Shown here one piece after another: positions 1-12,242 of a stretch of 64,000 bases of DNA. Source of the DNA: Tetradesmus obliquus (lineage: Eukaryota; Chlorophyta; Chlorophyceae; Sphaeropleales; Scenedesmaceae). Location: the NCBI GenBank assembly GCA_030272155.1, contig CP126200.1:3658001-3722000 (forward strand). Direction: 5' to 3'. The notes under the pieces are model-generated. The model was not told where the DNA came from. It saw only the letters and a list, made by a program, of their open reading frames with translations, and made no database searches. The position numbers and the translations under genes are program-made. Every line of letters starts with the position of its first letter. Positions within the stretch are counted from its first letter, which is position 1.

Positions 1-102
1 TTCACAATGCCTTGAAGGTAAGCATCTGTCTCTTTTGCCACCAGGTACACACAAGTTACAAACACACAGGCCGTTGGTGCGCCTAGCTGCTGTTGCTGCC
101 AT

Positions 103-412
103 CACACAGAAAGACAGGAGCAAGCGGTAATTGCCATTCTGTTGGCTGCCGCTGCTGCTGCTGCTGCTGTGGCTGCTGCTGCTGCTGCTGTGGCGGCTGC
201 TGCTGCTGCCATACGAGTGCCACTCACACACATCAGCTGCTGTCGCTCCCAAACAGAAAGAAGATGTCGTCCAAGGTCAACCTGTTGGCTGCTGGTGCTG
301 CTGCTGCTGCTGTTGCTGCCGCTGCGGCCATACGACTGACACTCATCAGCTGCCGCTGCCGCCAAACAGGAAGAAGAGGTCGTCCATGGTCAGCCTGTTG
401 GCTGCCGCGCTG
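103..412 (-). repeat. Terminal-exon ladder downstream of the SNF2 stop codon
   Basis: The end of the last SNF2 exon ([16 protein letters not shown] then stop, 346-412) recurs at about 231-297. The copy reads AANRLTLDDIFFLFG and ends in its own TGA. A third, decayed copy (AANRMAI) lies at about 103-150. The period is about 105 bp and the units are joined by CTG-rich spacer. The copies lie beyond the stop, so they would be 3' UTR. Confidence 0.75.
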
Positions 413-1893
413 GCGTCAGCGCCCTCCGCCAGTGCAGCATCCACAATGGCGCGCTTCTTCTCCTGCAGGGATGCGGTGCAAGCATGAACACAACTAACAA
501 ACAAGTAACATTTTAATGTAGCTTTCATCTATGGTGGCGCATTCTCAATGCCTCTGCCCCTAAAGCATTAGCCGCTAGCACCAGCAAAGGTTGCATGGTG
601 ACACGGCTCTTGCAGCATGGCGTGCAGCATATGCTCGAATACTTTGCCAGCACCTAGCTGCTGAGCCCTGCGGCACTGTTACTTTGATGTTACTTTGTTT
701 GTTACATCTGAAATGCAACGCATCCAGCCACAGCCGCACCTGCAGCTCCAAGATGCGCTCCTCGACTGTGCCGGGGATGGTGATCCGCGTCACCTGGCAG
801 CAGCAGCGGCAGCAGCAGCGGCAGCAGCGGCAGCAGCGGCAGCAGCGGCAGCGGCGGAAGCAGGAAGGGCATCAGGAGCAGCAGTGCCACCATACCCAGG
901 CTGACCTGAGTGAGGGGGTGCTGCAGCACGTCATGCTGCACACCACCTCATGCATAAGAGACCAACCAGCGCAACTAAATTCACCTCCACCACATCCACA
1001 CATCCCCGCCTCCCCCCATCTGCACCAGGAGCATCTGCTCAATGCGGTGTGCGCAGTCTTCAGGTGGCTCGCTGCGCACCACAACTGCATGTGTGCTGTG
1101 GAACATGCACGAAGAACTTCTGCACCGCCCACCTGCACGGGGCGCGTCTGCCCGATGCGGTGCGCCCTGTCTATGGCCTGCTCCTCAGTGGTGGGGTTCC
1201 AAGCAGACAAACATCAACTGCTGCACATTCAACGAAACCTCAAACCCACCACCAACCTACGCGTTCGCCGATACGGCGTGCGCAGTTTTCAGTTGGCTTG
1301 CTGCTCACCACACCTGCATGCGTGCTTTCAAAGAGACACACACTTCTGCATATATAGTCATTACAAACAATGCGCACCTGCACTGGGCGCGTCTGCCCGA
1401 TGCGGTGTGCCCTGTCAATGGCTTGCTCCTCAGTGGTGGGGTTCCAAGCAGACACACAAAATATGCTGCACATTCATTAAACCTCAAACCCACCGCCAAC
1501 CTATGCGCGCCCATCTGCCCAATGCTGCGTGCACAGTTTTCAGTTGGTTTGCTGCGCACCACCACTGCATGCGTGCTTTCAAACAGTCACACACTGTTGC
1601 ATACACAGTCTTTGATGACAGTGCCCACCTGCACTGGCCGCGTCTGCCCAATGCGGTGTGCCCTGTCAATGGCCTGCTCCTCAGTGGTGGGGTTCCACCA
1701 CAGGTCAAGCAGCACCACGTGGTTGGCCACAGTCAGGTTCAGGCCCAGCGCAGCAGCCTTGAGGCTCTGCAAAGTGTTTGAACAACAGCACAGCCAGCAG
1801 AACATGTCGAGCAGACACACAGTCAGCAGCAGCACCACGTGGTTGGCCACAGTCAGGTTCAGGCCCAGGGCAGCCGCTGTGAGGCTCTGTGGT

Positions 1894-1951
<58 letters not shown>

Positions 1952-3675
1952 GTGAGCTGCAGCACCGGTTCAGCAGCACAGGACCAGCAGCACCCACGTG
2001 CTGCACACATGAAGCGTGGCCACCACACGGCCGTTCAAATGCTGCCTGGGCTGCAGCACAATGCGCCGCTGCGCCTCCTCAAACCCCACCCACGTGCACG
2101 TGCAACCATTTGAACCCACCACAATGAGTGCCATGACTTCGACGCAGGATTCAAAATCCGCGATGGCGCGCTCGCGGGCCGCCACAGTCATTGTGCCGTC
2201 CAGCCGCCTGAAGCCCAGCCCGGCCTTGCGCAGTGGCACCTCCAGCAGGTCCAGCATGCCAGTCCACTGCAGCAGCAGCAGTAGCAGCAGCAGCAGCAGC
2301 TTAGTACAAGGAGCTGGTTGGGTGCAAGCATGTGAGCGCATCTGTTGCCATGACTGGCAGCAACAATGCAGCGTATGCCAAACTGAGCAGCATGCAGCTA
2401 CTCGACCAGCACAACCAACAACCAACTGCTTTCTGTGAGGGCAGCAGCCTTACACAGATAATTTAATAGCACTGCTGGCAGGTCTAATAAGCCACTCTGC
2501 TTGCACATCTCACCTGGCTGAACACGATGACCTTCTCAGGCCGCGGCTGCCCAGCTTGCCCAGCAGCAGCACCAGCAGCACCGGCAGCAGCAGCACCTGC
2601 AGCAGCACCAGCCGCCGCAGCAGCAGCAGCAGCCTTTGGCTTCCCCTTGCTCGCTGCGGCAGCAGCAGCCGCCGGCGCAGCAGCAGCAGCAGCAGCAGCA
2701 GCGCCTAGCCCCGGGGAGCGGCTGCGCCGCATGCGTGCCAGCAGCAATGCATCGGTCTTGCTGCGAGCTGCCAGCGGCGCCGCGCGCGCTGCCGCAGCCG
2801 CCGCTGCTGCTGCCGCCTGCACGCTTGCTGCTGCAATGCCTTGGTTGCGCTGCTGGATCTCCCTCAGCAGCTGCAGCACCTTGTCAACCTTGGTGCTGCT
2901 CTTCCAGGCTTGATCCATTGCTGCTGCTGGCGACTTGCCCCTTGCACCACCACCCCTGCCTCCACCCTTCCCTCCAGCAGCAGCAGCAGCACTGCCGCCG
3001 CTGTCACCCGCTGCAGCAGCCTCCACAGCCACTCCCCGGTACGCATCTCCCGGCCGCACCCCACTGCCGCACACCAGGCAGCTAAACCCTAACCCCAGGC
3101 CCATCCCTAAACCCTCGCCTGCCACGTCACCGCCCGCAGAACCCTCCAGCCGCGCCGCAAGACACTGCCGGCAGTACAAATGGCAGCAGCGGGTGACACT
3201 CGGATCCTCCGGTACGTCTCCACACACACCACACATGCTGCTGCAGCCCTGTAGTGCCTGCAGCAGTGCCGCCTGAGTATCTGGAGCCAGCTTGCGTACC
3301 GCCGCAACCTCTGCAGCACTCACACTGCTGCTGTTGCTGCTGCCCCTGCCGCGGCTACCTTGTATAACTAATCCTGCTGCTGCTCCGGGGATGCTTCCTG
3401 GGGCTCCCCGCACTAGCCAAGGGTGGTTGCAGGCCTGGCGTAACCGCAGCAGCTGGTACAGCATGTTGATGTACTGCCGGCCGCCGCGGCTTGTACCGCC
3501 TGCAGGGACCTCCTCTGCCTCGTCCTGCATCTTGCGCAGCGACTCAACTGCCTCAGCCTCAATCTGTGGGGAGCAATACACAGGCAGTACAAAGACAGTA
3601 CACAGGATCAGCAAAAAAGGGCGGCAATGCATGTACCGCCCGCACAGGCCAAGTCTGCCTTGTCCTGCATCTAGC

Positions 3676-3708
<33 letters not shown>

Positions 3709-6700
3709 GCAGCGGCAGCAGCAGCAGCCAGACCTGCGGGAGGCAGGACACAGGCAGTAAACAGGCAGTACACAGGCAGAGAAGCGGCTTGTACCGCCTG
3801 CAGGGACCTCCTCTGCCTCGTCCTGCATCTTGCGCAGAGACTCAACTGCCTCAGCCTCCACTTGCCGGAGGCAATACACATGCAGTACAAAGGCAGCACA
3901 AACACAAGGCACAACCAGTAAACATACACCAGGTATGGCTGTTATCAACCCCAAGTGGCACTTGAACTACCACAGACCATGGTTATCAACCCAACAGTTC
4001 AAACCTGCACCCCCCCCCCCACCTGCTTGTAGAACGCAGCCTCGCTCCTGCTCAGCAACTTAATGGCGCACCAGGCAACAGCCTAAATCCCTGAAACCCA
4101 ACCCCCAATAGTTGCTGGGATCAACTGTGCAAACAGCCTAAACCGCACCTGCTTGTAGAAATGCGGCCGCATCCCTGCTGACCTTGAACTTCAGCAGCCA
4201 CACATCATGCATCAGGCAACAGCTGATAACCCTGAAATCCCAAGTGCCCGCGTAACCTCTAACCCTGCCAGCCTAAGATGCACCTGCTTGTAGAACGCAG
4301 CCTCATCCCGGCTGAACTCGATCTTCAGCAGCTGCTGCCGCCGCTCAGGCAGCGCAATGATGGGCTGGCCCCCAATGGTGCTGCCTTTGGTGCGGCGCAG
4401 CAGCACAGCGCGCAGCAGTGCCTGCAGCTTGCGGAAGCCCTTGGCCGGGTTGTGTGCTATCTCCTCCTTGATGTGCGTCTTGAAGGCCTTGGGGTGGTTG
4501 AAGGGCTCGTAGCGCAGGAACCTGCGGCAGCAGCAGCAGAGCAGCGTTGAGAGCGAGGTGGCAGGAGCAGCAAGGTGCAGAGTGCGGCGGCAGCAGCTGC
4601 AGAAGAGGAGTGGGGCAAACCAATGACTTCAGTGACCGAATGGAAGAACCATGAATCAACGACATTGGCACGGCTGCAGCACACTTTTTTCCTTTCAACC
4701 GCCACAGGAACCTGGCAGCAGCAACAGCAGCAGGCATGCCAGTCGGGAGACAGGCAGCAACAGGCCATTTACCCACCATGGTGGCTGCTGAACGAGGCAT
4801 TCACTGCCTGGGCAAGAGACGGTGCTCACTCTCCTTTCTGGTCTCCTTTTTGGTCTCAGACCATGTGTTCAACCTGTTGTGGCTCACACCATCCAAGATG
4901 GTGCCAGGACCTACATTTAACTATTCCCTCTCACTGCCTGGGCAGAATACCTGCGACTGTGTTCAACACATGCCGCAAGAACAGCATTCTGTCACTCTTT
5001 CTGCGTCAAGGGCAGCCCCAGCACGACTGCAAATGACGACAAAATCAACATCAGATACGATTCTGAACCTACTTGAAGTAGCTGAACAGGTCGTCCACGC
5101 TGTTCTGGATGGGCGTGCCGCTGAGGCACCAGCGGTGGCGCGCGTGCAGGCTCCACGCTGCATGCGCAGCCAGTGTGCTTGCATTCTTGATGCTCTGCGC
5201 CTCATCAAGCACCACCTGATTTCTGCCATACCTTGTTTCCCACGAAAACCCCAAAAACAAAGCGCAGAAACAACTGCATTCCAGCCAACAATCGAGCCAA
5301 AAGACTCACTTAAAGTAGCTGAACAGGTCGTCCACGCTGTTTTGAATGGGCGTGCCGCTGAGGCACCAGCGGTGGCGCGCGTGCAGGCTCCACGCCGCGT
5401 GCGCAGCCAGCGTGCTTGCGTTCTTGATGCTCTGCGCCTCATCAAGCACCACCCGGTGCCACATCACAGCAAACAGCGGACCCCCGGCAGCAGCATGCAC
5501 CGTGCCGGCCCTGCTGCCGCTGCCGCTGCCGGCCTTGCTGCTGCTGGCAGCAGCAGCAGCAGCAGCTGTGGCATCCTGCAGCGGATCGCTGCCAGCTGCT
5601 GCTGCTGCGGCGGCGGCTTTTTTGCTTTTGGTGGCTTGGCGGTCTTTTAGGGGTGCTTCTTGTGCCATGGTGCCGTAGGTGGTGAGCACAACTGTGAAGG
5701 GGGTGAGGCCTTCGGGTGACACCGCCTTGTCCTGCAGCAGGGTTCAGGTTTAAGCAGGCAGCAGCAGGGTTTAGCGCTGGTGCCTTGAGGGTTTTGAGGA
5801 GTGCTTCTTGCGCCGTAGATGGTGAGCACTACAGTGAAAGGGGTGAGGCCCTTGAGTGACACTGCCTTGTCCTGTAGCAGGGTTCAGGTGGAGCAATGCA
5901 GAAGAAAGGGTTTCGATCGCACTGCTATGAAGAGGAACATGCACGAAGAGGAACATGCACATTAGTACATCAGGAGAGGTAGGTGGAGGAAGAGGAGTGT
6001 GGAGTGTGCGCGCAAGTGCAGCGGGTGCTGCTGCACTAAGCATTCTTTGTGTTATTCATTTTGTCACAACAATCATCCGCTTGCCGCACCTTGGCGTGGT
6101 AGACATGCAGCTCGCAGCCAGCAGCTGGGTGCACTTTGTGCCTCAACTCCCTCGCCCACTGGTGCAACAAACTGGTGGGACACACCACCAGCGTACCCCC
6201 AGGCACCATGCTGCGCTCAGCAGCCTCTACTGCTGCTGCCTTGTTCGCCGCCGCCAGCGCCGCCTTGCTGGACTTGTGGTGGGGTTTAGCGCCGCCAGCC
6301 AGCGGCGGTTTAGCCGCCAGCAGGCCGACAGCGTGATTTGGCTGCTGCTGCTGCTGCTGCTGTTCAAGCTTGATGTGTGTGGGCTTTGCAGGAGTGCTGA
6401 TGATCTGCACATCGCCCTCATCACTGCTGTCGTCTGTGGCCTGCTGCTGCTGCTGCGGCTCGGCTTTGATCGGCGTTGCTGTGCCGCTGGCTGCTGCTGC
6501 TGCTGCTGCTGGTGCACCGCCCCTCAAGTCTGCTAAGCTTCCGCGGCTGATGCTCCAGCCAGAGGTGCCAGCAGGCTGCTGCTGCTGCTGCTGCTGCTGC
6601 GCCGACTGTGGTGGCTGCTGCATCTGCAGCTGCTGCTGGGGCTGCTGCTGCTGCTGTAGCGCTTGCTGCTCTGACTGCTCTACTGGCACTGATCCGGAGC

Positions 6701-7640
6701 GCTGCTGCTGCTGCTGCTGCTCATCTTCCTGCAATATGTTATCCAGCAGTTGCTCCACCAGCCTCTGCTGTGATGAGTCCTGATCGCCTACCGGCTGCTG
6801 CTGCTGCTGCTCTGCCTGTTTGTCTTCCATCTGTTCCCAGATCACTTGCACCAGCTGGTCCAGGTCATCACCTGACTGCTGCTGCTGCTGCTCCTGCCTG
6901 TCGCCGTCCTGCTGCTGCTCGAGTTTCTGTGTGTCTTGCTGCTCTATTTGTTGCTGTGGCGACTGCTCCTGTCCCAGATCTTGCTGCTGCTGCTGCTGCT
7001 GCTGGTCAACGTCCATGGCTTGCTCTGGCTGTTCCTGCAGCTGTTCAATGTCTGGCTGCTGCTGCTGCTGCTGCAGCTGCAGCGGCTGGCTAGCATCTGC
7101 CTGCACCTGCATCTGCTGGTCAGGCTGCTGCTGCTGCTGTGGTGGTGCTTGCTCCTGCTTTTCAGCAGGCGAGGTAGCACCGCCATCTGCACTACCTGCA
7201 ACGTCCTGCTCTACTGCAGGCTCCTCTGGCTGGCCCTGCTGCTGCTGCTGCTGCTGCTGGCACAGCCGCAACAGCACGCCGCCCCTCAGCCCTGTCACAT
7301 CTATGTCCAAGGTTTGCAGCGGCTCCCCAGGCTGCTGACCTGTCAGCGCTGCTACTGCCTCGTCAGCAGCCTTCCTGGCAGCAGCAGCAGCAGCAGCAGC
7401 CTCCCCAGCCACACTGCTGTAACGCGCCACTGCTGCTGCCGTTGCTGCTGCTGCTGCAGCAGCAGCAGCAGCAGAGGCTGGTAGCAGCTTGCTGCCGTGC
7501 TGCTGCTGCTGCTGGGGGTCTGCTGCTGATGCCTGCAGCTCAGACATGCAGAGGATGTCACTGCCGCTGCTGCTGCTGCCGCCGTCGCCGCCTTCGTCAT
7601 CGCTGCTGCTGCTGCTACTAATGACGGTCACATCACCCTG

Positions 7641-7673
<33 letters not shown>

Positions 7674-8237
7674 GTTGCTGCTGTAGTCGAGCCGCTGGCG
7701 CTTGCTTGCATGCTCAGCAAACGGCAGGGCATGCACCGCAGCTGCGGCAGCAGCGGTAGCGCTGCTGTGCATGTTGTGCTGCTGCCTGGCTGCTGCTGCA
7801 GCCGGACCCTCATCATCGCTCTCCAACAAGTCCACCACCTGCGGCACATTTAAAACCCACGATATGTTATAGTGTAACAGATATGTTACATGCTTGAGAG
7901 ATACCTGTTGTAACAGAGGTACAATAAGTGCGTTCAGCAAATGACACGTCGTTGCTGGCCGACAGATCACCACCACTCAGCACACTGCACAGGCTTGACA
8001 GCACATTGCACCAGCTTCACTGCTACTACAACAGAGATGAGTGGGGTTGCCCAACAAAGCAACCACAAGTTTCACCACCAGGGATCAGCCGCACCTCAGG
8101 TTTGCTGCTCACTGCACCAGTGCCCGCTGCTGCTGCTGCTGCTGCCGCCCTGCTGCCGGTTGCTGCGCCTGCTGCTGCCATGAGCGCCTCCAACTCCTCA
8201 TCACTGTCGCCCTCTTGCTTGATGTCCTGCAGCAGCA

Positions 8238-8283
<46 letters not shown>

Positions 8284-9682
8284 TACACACATGTATTGTT
8301 GCTATTGAGTAAAAACATGGAGCCAACTGCGGGTTTGAACAGTGCTATCATTAGGCAACACTTTTGGTCACATAAAAACCCATGCACCTGCACATGGCAA
8401 CAAAAGGCAGCTATCTTTTAACCCAAACGACGCACCTGCAGGTAGTCGCCTCCCCTGGGGTGTGCCAGGATGAGGCCAATTGTAGTGACTGTCTTCCCAA
8501 GGCCTTGGTCGTCAGCCAGGATGCCGCCACTCACACGCCGGCTGGCCTCGCGGCGGCACATCCAGGCCAGGGCCAGCTTCTGGTGGCGCAGCATTGGCAC
8601 AAGCAGCGAGCTCTGCGCAAGCATAGCAGCAGCAACAGGCTTTAGAGGTGGGGTGTGATGATCACATGTTTGGGGTGGCTTGCATGCGGCACATCCATGC
8701 CAGGGCCAGCTCCTGGTGGCGCAGCATCGGCACTAGCAGCGAGCTCTGCGCGCAAAACAGCAGTAGCAACAGGCTTCAGAGGTGGGGTTTGAACTTTAGG
8801 GGTTTGGAGTGGCTTGCAGGCGGCACATCCATGCCAGGGCCAGCTTCTGGTGGCGCAGCATCGGCACTAGCAGCGAGCTCTGCGGTGTAACAACAGCAGC
8901 AGAGGGTTGAACAACAGCAGCAGAGGGGTGAGCATCAGGGTTACACAGGCTGGAGTGCAGGCAGGCCAAGGGCAGCTGTGCCAGCAAGGGCAGCAGCAGC
9001 GAGCTCTGCGTTGATGAGGAAAACAGCAGGTGCAGGGCTCAGCGGCTGGGTTTAGCTGGCAGGTTGTGTGGATTGCAGGCGGCACATCCAGGCCAGGGCC
9101 AGCTTCTGGTGGCGCAGCATGGGCACCAGCAGCGAGCTCTGCGGTGTAATGACAGCAGCAGAGGGTTCACTGGTTGAAGGTTGGGGTTTGCAAAGGCTGG
9201 GCTGCATCCACGCCAGGCCTAGCTGCTGGTGGCAGCAAGCCTGGAGCACGCAACCACACATCAACGATAACACTGTTGACAACAGCCCCTCCGCACCTCT
9301 GGCGGCTCCGCCTCATCCTGCCCGCTCCTGTTCAGCACCTCCATCACCAACCGATCATCATTCCTTGAATAACTTGTTACATCTCTGCTTGCAAGGCTTG
9401 AATCAGTCAAAAGAGGTCTCCGCACCTCTAGCGGCTCCGCCTCATCCTGCCCACTCATGTCAAGCACCTCAATCACCAACCCATCCATATTTTGTTACAA
9501 TTCAACTACTTGTTTTGCACGCTCATGTCGAGGAGCTCCATCACCAACCCATCACCAGATCTTGTCATAACACTTGTAACAACAGTACAGCCTCACCTCT
9601 GGCGGCTCCGCCTCGTCCTGCCCGCTCATGTCCAGCACCTCCATAACCGCCTTCAACGCAGCAGACGCCTCGGGGCCTGCGG

Positions 9683-9722
<40 letters not shown>

Positions 9723-11297
9723 GCGGCAGTGCGGCAGCAGCAGGTGTGTTAGTGCAATGCAATGCAACAAACACGGCAGGCACTTGCGCAGTTATACAGC
9801 AGTAACGAGCTGATAGACCAGCTGCAGGATGACTGGAGCAATGGTAAGGAGGCCGCGTTGAACATGCACAGCTGGGAGCTTCTGGACCAGCATTGCTTGC
9901 ATGTGCGCAGTTGTGCATTTACCATGCCCAAAACTGTCAGTTCACAGCCGCCCCAACAGCATGCAGGTGCATGAGCATGTGCAGTGACCAAGCAGTACAA
10001 ACTGCATGAACGAGTCCTGCTGCTGCTGCTGCTGCCGCCTAGCGCACCTGACATGCGCTGCTGCTGAGATGCCGAATGCTGGTGCGCTGACGCCTCTTGC
10101 TCCCTGGCCCTGGCAGCCGCCTGCTGCTGCTGCTGCCAGCGCAGCAGCTGCTCAGGGCTTGGCATGCCGCCTAACCCAGCAGCAGCAGCAGCAGTGCTGC
10201 CGTCAAACACCCCGAGCCTACCAGGCGCTCCCAGCCCAGCAGCAGCAGCAGCAGTAGCGCCGCCGCCAAGCGAAGCAGGCAGCAGCCGCCGCCTCGACAC
10301 TGCTGCTGCTGCTGCTGTGTTGCCTGCAAACTGCTGCAGCTGCATCTCCAGCAGCTGCCGCTGCTGCAACATGGCCCTCACTGCCTCCTGCTGCTCTGCA
10401 GTGAGGCCGCCCTGCGCGAGCTGCTGCTGCTTCATCTGCTGCAGCTGCTGCAGCAGCCGCTGCTGCTGCTGCAGGAAGGACTGCTCTAACCCTGCAGGGA
10501 ACTGCTGCTGCAGAGATGAGGTCAGTGTGCCTTGGTGCTGCTGTCTGCTGTACTCAGCAACTGACTCAGGAAAGAGTTTGTTCACATCCATCATGTCGCT
10601 GCTGCTGTTGATCTGCGGCGCAAGCACAGCGCCAGTGCTGATGGTCCTGCTGTTGTTCAACGGCGGCTGCTGCTGCTGCTGCTGCTGCTGCTGCCCAAAG
10701 AGACCACTGGAACCAGCCGGCTGCAGCAGCGGCTGCAGCAGCTGCTGCTGCTGCTGCTGCTGCTGCAAAGACTGCTGCTGCTGCAGTGGCTGCTGCTGCT
10801 GCTGCTGCAGCGCTGCGGCCGTCATGGCTGCCTGCTGCCGCTGCTGCATGCGCAGCATGTGCGTCTGCTCCAGAAGCGATCGGTTTGGCTGCTGCTGCTG
10901 CTGCTGCAAGCCGCCGCCAGCTGCTGCTGCTGCTGCATCATAGCCGCCCGTGCTCATAAAACCAAAGGAGCGCTTGCCTGCCAACTGCTGCTGCTGCTGC
11001 TGCTGCAGGCTAGCCATGCCTGGAAAGCTCAAGGCACCCTGCAGCTCGCCAGGACCTGCTGCCGCTGCTGCTGCTGCTGCTGGCAGAGGCGCAGAGGCCT
11101 GCATGCCTAGCAGCATCTCGTGTGAGTTTGGCAGCTGCTGCAGCCCCATCTGCTGCTGCTGCTGCTGGTAGCGCCGCCGCAGCTGCTGCAGGAACTGCTG
11201 CTGCTGCTCGGGAGGCATGCTGCGTAGCAGCTCCTGCATCCGCTGCCGCCGCGCAGCTTGCCCTGCTGCTGCTGCTGCTGCTGGATCTAGCAAGCCG

Positions 11298-11345
<48 letters not shown>

Positions 11346-12202
11346 GGTGCATCGCTGCCGGCTGGCAGCACATCTGCCAGGTGCAGTGCTGAGGGCTGCT
11401 CCTCCCCCGCCTCACCCAGCAGCTCTGCAACGCCTGCAGGAGTCAAGCCTGACACCTGCTGCTGCTGCTGCTGCTGCAGGCCAAGGTCATCTTGGTGCAT
11501 GCTTCCGTTTGCATTGCCAGCAGCAGCTGCTGCTGTGCCCATCTGCCCCAACATGTGCATCTGCATCTGCTGCTGCTGCTGCTCTGGTTGCTGACTGACT
11601 GGCGGCATCATTTGCGCTGTAGAGGCGACAGCTGTGGGTGGGTGGCGGCATACAATACAGTGCAACAGGTGCCATCGTAGGAACGCAAACTGAGAGATGC
11701 AACTTTACCACTGTGTGTCGTGTGCAGGGAGGGATCCTAACGTATTGCATGCATGCTGTAATGGTGTGCATGATTAAACTTGCAGGCAACATATGTCCGG
11801 AGAAGTATGCTCCCAATGACAGTGTGCACACTGCAAACAACAAAAAGCTTGCTCTGTGCTGCAACAGTGTTAGTGGCCGCTTGCGTGTGCACTGTCGGGT
11901 GAGCAGAAGCCTGTCGAACAAGCTCGCGTGCAGCTTGCACTAGACATGACAGCTGTTTGGACTGCAGTGAACCACAGTGTACCACTATTGTACAGCAGCA
12001 GCAGCAGCAGCAGCATTGTTGCACATGCAACGCTGAGCCTGTCATGCTCAACAAACAAGCTCAATTACAGCCAGTGCGATCGCTGCCTGCTGAGACTGCT
12101 GCTCCAGCCTGTGAGCGCCTTACCTGCTTGCTGCAGGCCGCCCCATGCAGGCATATGCTGCTGCTGCTGCCGCTCACTGAGCGCAGCGTTCTGCAGTGCC
12201 AG

Positions 12203-12242
<40 letters not shown>

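Noticed and set aside
872..1473. Minus-strand open frames carrying the [19 protein letters not shown] helicase motif, as if from separate helicase genes.
   Set aside because: They are downstream tandem copies of SNF2 exon 12's 3' half, without an acceptor or the rest of a helicase.
2527..7686. Long plus-strand open frames of poly-Ala, poly-Cys and poly-Leu opposite the SNF2 gene.
   Set aside because: CAG/CTG repeats stay open in all six frames; only the minus-strand frames show conserved domains and splice phases.
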